DNA from: an uncultured Victivallales bacterium
Lineage (GTDB): Bacteria; Verrucomicrobiota; Lentisphaeria; Victivallales; UBA1829
Assembly (NCBI GenBank): GCA_944391115.1
Contig: CALXSJ010000007.1
Location: 93,169-157,168 of the forward strand
Direction: 5' to 3'
DNA length: 64,000 nucleotides
A model generated the notes under the pieces. That model saw nothing but the letters and a program-made list of their open reading frames with translations, ran no database searches and was not told where the DNA came from. The first letter of the stretch is position 1. Every line of letters starts with the position of its first letter. Both the position numbers and the translations under genes were made by a program. Of the stretch, positions 60,170-64,000 are shown piece by piece.

Positions 60170-61948
60170 ATGCATATCTTGGGATTCCATGCTGGCAAAC
60201 ATGATTCAGGAGCCTGTCTTTTTGAAGATCAGACACTTCTGGCTTTTATAAAAGAAGAACGTCTGAACCGTATAAAGAATGCTGGTGGACAATTTGAACT
60301 TGCCGCAGTAGATGAAGTTTGCTCAATTGCAGGAATTGACCGGAAAAAAATTGATGTTGTTGTTTTTTCCCACGGAATTTTCCCCAAAAAATGCAATAAG
60401 CTTATCAATCATTCTCCTTTGTCATATTATTTGAATTGCAAAGGTTTTTTCCGTAATTTTCGACATTCACTCTCCGGGAGAGATCGATTGTTCCGCAGTT
60501 TTTCTCTGTATCGTAAAAATCTGCAGTTGCAAATCAACGATATCGTAGATGAACCAGTTTTGAAAGCCGCAATGGGATTACGCCCTGATTGCCGCATTGA
60601 ATACATCGGGCATCATTTCTCACATATTGCTGCTGCTGTGAAATATACTGATTGGCAGGAAAAAGCCTTGTATATCAGTGCAGACGGCGGTGGCGACGGA
60701 GCATTTTACTCTGCTTATTATTTGAATGATGGGAAACTGGAATGTTTGCTCGGCACGTTGGAATCGACCAGATTTGTTCCACAAAATTCCGGAGCCTCCA
60801 TGGGACTGGCTTACGCCCGTATTACAGAACTTGCCGGCTTTCGAAAGAACCGTCATGAAGGGAAAATCACGGGACTTGCCGCATTCGGGAAGCCTGTAGC
60901 CGCAGAAAAAATCGCAGCACATTTCTTTATCAATCAGGAAGGATGCGTTGACTCTGAATTCAAGAATGAGAAAGCTCTCTATGCCTATTTGAATGATCTC
61001 TACAAGACGATGTCCCGCGAAGATGCTGCCGCATCCATTCAGGGCGCTCTCGAGAAAGTAATTATCGATTGGATCACTTTTCTTCGTAAAGGAAGAGATG
61101 TCAAATATATTGCCCTTAGCGGCGGAGTGTTTGCCAATGTGCTTTTGAATCAGAAAATCTCTGAGCTTCCGGGGATCCAAGGGGTATTTGTCGTGCCGCC
61201 AATGGGTGACGAAGGACTCCCGCTGGGAAACGTTGCGGCATATCTTCTTAAAAAAGAGGGTATCTCCGGTTTGAAACGAGAGCTCTTAAGGACAGTATAC
61301 TATGGTCGGGAATATACAGGAGCTCAGCTCATTGAAGAGGCGGAACGGCAGGGATTTGCCATCAGACATTTTCATGATGTCGCATCAGCAACGGCTGAAT
61401 TACTAGCTCAGCATAAAATAGGGGCATTGTTTTCCGCTCGGATGGAAATGGGCCCCCGTGCATTGGGCGCGCGGAGTATTCTGGCCAATCCGGATAAACG
61501 TGGAATCAATGATTCGCTTAATAGACGGTTGGAACGGACTGAATTCATGCCATTTGCGCCCTATGTTCTGGACTGCGATGCGGAACAAGTCTTTTTTATT
61601 TCACAATCACAGCGTCTGCCTTGCCGTTACATGACTATCACGGTCAATACAAGAAAAGACTTTGCAGATAAAATTCAAGCAGTTGTTCATGTGGATGGAA
61701 CGGCTCGTCCACAAATTATCGAACGTTGCGACAATCCTCTTTATTATGATATCTTGCGAAAATTCCGCGATCTCACCGGGATCCCATGTCTTGTGAACAC
61801 CAGCTTCAATGCACATGAAGAGCCCATTATCAATAAACCTGAGGAAGCGTTGCGTGCATTGGCTCATGATCGTATTGATTTTTTGATTTGTGATGAGGGT
61901 TTGATGGCTAAGGATGTAAACATTTTTAAAAGATTAGAACAGCATTGA
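60170..61948 (+). CDS. NodU/CmcH-family carbamoyltransferase
   Basis: The 592-residue protein has the N-terminal Kae1-like domain (MHILGFHAGKHDSGACLFED, IGHHFSHIAAAVKY, YISADGGGDGAFYS, LSGGVFANVLLNQKI, GDEGLPLGN) and the C-terminal YrdC-like carbamoyltransferase domain (ARMEMGPRALGARSILANP, VNTSFNAHEEPI). These enzymes move a carbamoyl group from carbamoyl phosphate to hydroxyls of sugars or antibiotics via a carbamoyl-adenylate. All expected motifs look intact. The ATG at 60170 has GAGGAA upstream. It stands alone among IS remnants in AT-rich DNA, so horizontal acquisition is likely; its acceptor (a surface sugar, perhaps) cannot be told. Confidence 0.92.
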   Translation: MHILGFHAGKHDSGACLFEDQTLLAFIKEERLNRIKNAGGQFELAAVDEVCSIAGIDRKKIDVVVFSHGIFPKKCNKLINHSPLSYYLNCKGFFRNFRHSLSGRDRLFRSFSLYRKNLQLQINDIVDEPVLKAAMGLRPDCRIEYIGHHFSHIAAAVKYTDWQEKALYISADGGGDGAFYSAYYLNDGKLECLLGTLESTRFVPQNSGASMGLAYARITELAGFRKNRHEGKITGLAAFGKPVAAEKIAAHFFINQEGCVDSEFKNEKALYAYLNDLYKTMSREDAAASIQGALEKVIIDWITFLRKGRDVKYIALSGGVFANVLLNQKISELPGIQGVFVVPPMGDEGLPLGNVAAYLLKKEGISGLKRELLRTVYYGREYTGAQLIEEAERQGFAIRHFHDVASATAELLAQHKIGALFSARMEMGPRALGARSILANPDKRGINDSLNRRLERTEFMPFAPYVLDCDAEQVFFISQSQRLPCRYMTITVNTRKDFADKIQAVVHVDGTARPQIIERCDNPLYYDILRKFRDLTGIPCLVNTSFNAHEEPIINKPEEALRALAHDRIDFLICDEGLMAKDVNIFKRLEQH

Positions 61949-62029
61949 ATGTTGTATAATACCGTCCTTGACAGATAGTGCGTCAAAAGGCACGCGATCT
62001 TCGATAATTTTTTGAGAAATCTTCGTTGA

Positions 62030-62257
62030 AAGATATTTACCATTGCCGAAGAATCAGCAACATTTTCCGCATGTAGGCGCATCGAGCGGTCATCTTTTTC
62101 TTACCTTTTCCAATTAAGCCTTGATGAAAGTGCTGAAGAACCGGAATTATCGGTATTCTGGAAACAGAATCCAGATAAAGAATTTGCCGAAGCCGTCCAG
62201 ATGATCTTCGGCTCAAATATATCCGGTAGTGTCCGCAATTTTGCAGACATTTGTTGA
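62030..62257 (+). other. Stop-to-stop open stretch without a start codon, possible gene remnant
   Basis: A 75-codon frame between two TGA codons encodes KIFTIAEESATFSACRRIER and later ELSVFWKQNPDKEFAEAVQM. It has no usable start and no recognised family. It may be the tail of a decayed gene. The rest of 61949-62406 holds no clear gene; a diverged repeat lies at 62327-62398. Confidence 0.25.
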
Positions 62258-62326
62258 AAGGAAAACATAGATGGCGGACCATGCAAAAATTTGCCCCCAC
62301 CAGTCTGACAGCCGATTTTGAGCTTA

Positions 62327-62398
62327 AAAACTCAGAATTTCGATTTTGAAATACGTTTAAAAACGCTTCAATTTCTCATGTCCATTTTCAGAATGGCT
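62327..62398 (+). repeat. Diverged 72-base repeat, copy A
   Basis: Shares AAAACTCAGAATTT, GAAAT..GTTTAAAAA, GCTTCA and TCAGAATGG in the same order with 63885-63957. Each copy contains a TGAA/TTCA inverted repeat around the T/A-rich centre. The pair encloses the lipoprotein gene and two transposase remnants. Confidence 0.6.
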
Positions 62399-62406
62399 GG
62401 GGGGTT

Positions 62407-63186
62407 TTAAAATTCAAACATTTCGGAGTCTAAAAACTCCTTCGGCAGCGTATGACTTTTCGCTTGATCCAAAAGCATTTTTCTGCTCTTCTCCGGGAGT
62501 ATGGCCGCCTTGTCAAGGTATATTCTTCTTATGGAAAATTGCGCCGGAAGTTCGATATAGCCATCATAAAATACCCAAAAGTCTGATGTGACCTTGGCGG
62601 TATCTGCATGAAGCCATCTCTTCACATTGCGAAAACGCCAGCCTATTTTAGCCGGGAAACGGGCAATTACCTGCCAGTCAACAATGCCGTCGGCAGGCTC
62701 AAGGTCAATGATCCAGCGTTTTCTTTCTGCAGGGAGGTTCGGGGCAATAGCAGACAAATCTTCGGGAGTAAAATTTTTCAAATTCCAGGAATACCGATCC
62801 CCCGTGTCAGCCGGAAGTTTTTGACAGAGAATTGGAATATTTCCCGTTTTTGTAATTGAGACACAGTCTGGATCTGCAAGCAGATTGGTAATATCTCCGC
62901 CAATAACCTTAAAATGAATAAAGCGCGGTTTCGGACCGCAGCCGTAACGGATAGATCTATTCAATTTAAATATGCCGTCCGGCGGCAGTTTCTTAAATTC
63001 GACATTGACATAATTGGCTTTTTGAGAGCAGACATCGGCATAAACATCTTCCGCTGAAAGATGATTTTCCTTTGCCAAAGATTTTTCCATTCCATTGTCA
63101 CGTTGCGGGAAAAATGAAGCAAGCGGCGGTTTGCATGAGCAAAGAATGATCGAACATAAGAGTAACAGTATTGTTTTTAATCTCAT
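62407..63186 (-). CDS. Predicted lipoprotein of unknown function
   Basis: The 259-residue protein has a signal peptide (MRLKTILLLLCSIIL) and lipobox LCSC with the lipidated Cys at about residue 18. The mature domain contains FKKLPPDGIFKLNRS, a CGPKPRFIHFKVIGGD segment and WQVIARFPAKIGWRF. No family is recognised. It is AT-rich like its surroundings and stands alone between IS remnants, so it is probably part of the acquired segment. Confidence 0.75.
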   Translation of the reverse strand: MRLKTILLLLCSIILCSCKPPLASFFPQRDNGMEKSLAKENHLSAEDVYADVCSQKANYVNVEFKKLPPDGIFKLNRSIRYGCGPKPRFIHFKVIGGDITNLLADPDCVSITKTGNIPILCQKLPADTGDRYSWNLKNFTPEDLSAIAPNLPAERKRWIIDLEPADGIVDWQVIARFPAKIGWRFRNVKRWLHADTAKVTSDFWVFYDGYIELPAQFSIRRIYLDKAAILPEKSRKMLLDQAKSHTLPKEFLDSEMFEF

Positions 63187-63224
63187 AATACCGGACCTTT
63201 CCTCAAATCGAAGGAATGTAGAAG

Positions 63225-63570
63225 TTACGACATCATCTGATGATCTGTCATATTTCCTTTGGATTTGGAATGTTGTTTATTATACTGCAACATTTTCTCT
63301 TTTGCAAGTGGCAGGGAATCCAGGAATGTCTGCATCGGCGTTTTCTCATCGCAATACTTCCCGCTGTGCAGACGGGATTCATTGTATTCCCGCCGCCGTT
63401 CCTCCAGATCATTCTGCCGCATCTCAATGGATTCGTAGATCTTTTTCCGAAAAGCAATTGATAAATTCCAAGAGAATCGTTATATGAAATCTCTCGCAGA
63501 TTCCATTCGTTTGAGGCAATTTCGCTTTCGTTTTTGTATGGTCTATGTCTTCCTGGTCGAGATAAAGCTC
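63225..63570 (-). pseudogene. IS481-family transposase remnant (C-terminal end, frameshifted)
   Basis: On the minus strand one frame reads DIDHTKTKAKLPQTNGICER and FHITILLEF, the well-known SPQTNGICERFHKT region of IS481-type integrase cores. The matching end, YNESRLHSGKYCDEKTPMQT and FLDSLPLAKEKML, continues in another frame after a frameshift near 63423. The catalytic N-terminal part is missing. It is a dead fragment, joined head-on to a plus-strand remnant at about 63575. Confidence 0.82.
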
Positions 63571-63587
63571 ATATTCATGATGTTTCA

Positions 63588-63740
63588 GAAAAGGAACTTT
63601 CTGCAACCGTTGCAGAATATATTGATTTTTTCAATCGGCAGCGACCTCATCATAAAAGAGGAGACCGGACTCCGGATGAAATAGAAAAACGTTACTATTT
63701 GATGGCGGAAACTCCGGATTCAACATCCACGCTCAAATGA
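63588..63740 (+). pseudogene. IS3-family transposase remnant, second fragment
   Basis: The frame EYIDFFNRQRPHHKRGDRTP and DEIEKRYYLM is the C-terminal end of an IS3-family OrfB (consensus YIxFYNxxRPHxxLGxxTPxE). Only about 50 codons remain, ending at a TGA at 63738. It differs from the 59550 fragment, so it comes from another element. Confidence 0.75.
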
Positions 63741-63788
63741 TCCAAGTCCTCATCGGCGGTTATTAAATTCACAAAACAGGCTTCTTTT

Positions 63789-63872
63789 TTACCTGAACAA
63801 GTTGATAGACCACGGACAATAAAAAACGACTTCATGGGACATTCTCACTAAAATACCCATAAAGTCGTGCAT
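63789..63872 (-). CDS. Orphan 27-residue reading frame with good ribosome site
   Basis: A minus-strand ATG at 63872 preceded by GTGAGGTGTAAT opens MHDFMGILVRMSHEVVFYCP and seven more residues. The first half of the frame is occupied by an inverted repeat (63826-63868). No family is recognised; it may be the start of a broken transposase or other gene. Confidence 0.25.
   Translation of the reverse strand: MHDFMGILVRMSHEVVFYCPWSINLFR
63826..63868 (-). terminator. Long inverted repeat, terminator-like on the minus strand
   Basis: ACGACTTCATGGG and CCCATAAAGTCGT pair over 13 bases with one mismatch. On the minus strand the hairpin is followed by TTTTTTATTG, so it could terminate transcription coming from beyond the right edge. 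Confidence 0.5.
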
Positions 63873-63884
63873 ATTACACCTCAC

Positions 63885-63957
63885 AAAACTCAGAATTTGG
63901 CGAGTGAAATGAGTTTAAAAAAAGCTTCACTCGGCAGGATTCTGACTCAGAATGGTT
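63885..63957 (+). repeat. Diverged 73-base repeat, copy B
   Basis: Partner of copy A at 62327. It contains a perfect GAGTGAA/TTCACTC inverted repeat (63902-63908 with 63926-63932). The last 40 bases of the window include TTGACA at 63967 and TATTCA 17 bases later, a weak promoter candidate pointing off the edge. Confidence 0.6.
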
Positions 63958-64000
63958 CTCCACCCGTTGACAGTAATATATCCCCCTTTTATTCATATTT

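Noticed and set aside
1..64000. CRISPR arrays
   Set aside because: No regularly spaced identical repeats were seen; the only repeats are the hairpin family, IS ends and the permease modules.

Overview
The window is a GC-rich bacterial chromosome segment, mostly core genes, with a visibly more AT-rich, decayed stretch at the right end (about 59.3-64 kb). Several features point to the PVC superphylum, probably a gut-type Lentisphaerae (Victivallis-like). They are a prepilin-like protein with a YTLVELLVV N-terminus, sugar ABC importers with fused or enlarged permeases, a V-type ATPase operon ordered as in Chlamydiae and Bacteroidetes (E, DUF2764, A, B, D, I, K), pyruvate phosphate dikinase, a eukaryote-like UDP-glucose dehydrogenase and a type 2 IleRS. 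The assignment is inferred from gene content, not from a marker search.

Layout. 0-7.3 kb: an ExbB/TolQ gene running off the left edge, a sanA-ugd pair, an aminotransferase, a GH2 glycosidase and an old-yellow-enzyme family reductase; the last two converge on two copies of a hairpin-rich repeat. 7.5-14 kb: the translation cluster thrS-infC-rpmI-rplT-pheS-pheT, in which infC appears to start at ATT. 14-16.7 kb: an NhaC-type antiporter, a small lipoprotein and an unknown protein. 16.9-21.9 kb: a two-gene sugar importer, one protein fusing the binding protein to a permease, the other a permease with about 500 extra residues of repeated modules. 22-26 kb: a prepilin-like protein, then a retropepsin-like lipoprotein / 7TM inactive transglutaminase / ATP-grasp ligase operon. 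26-34 kb: ilvB with a possible attenuator leader peptide, bioF, ileS, trpS and a membrane protein. 34-39 kb: trmL, a circularly permuted SGNH hydrolase, a lipoprotein, ppdK and a YjbQ-family gene. 39.4-44.6 kb: tRNA-Gln, a membrane Ser/Thr kinase with a zinc ribbon, secG, a third hairpin repeat, a GT2 glycosyltransferase and an SDR epimerase. 44.7-52 kb: the V-ATPase operon on the minus strand. 52.3-59.3 kb: an alpha/beta-hydrolase that has lost its catalytic residues, next to a fused MetF/MetV-type protein; then a D,D-carboxypeptidase, leuA, mazG, an Smr protein, tRNA-Asp and tRNA-Arg.

59.3-64 kb: insertion-sequence debris (IS3- and IS481-like remnants, duplicated ends, small orphan reading frames) around an intact NodU/CmcH-type carbamoyltransferase and an unknown lipoprotein. 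Together with the base-composition shift just after tRNA-Arg, this looks like an acquired and eroding segment.

The strongest candidates for something undescribed are the sugar permease carrying repeated GH42-like helical modules, the circularly permuted GDSL/SGNH hydrolase, the dead haloalkane-dehalogenase-like protein next to the MetF/MetV fusion, and the modular hairpin repeat family. No CRISPR array, prophage or rRNA operon was seen.
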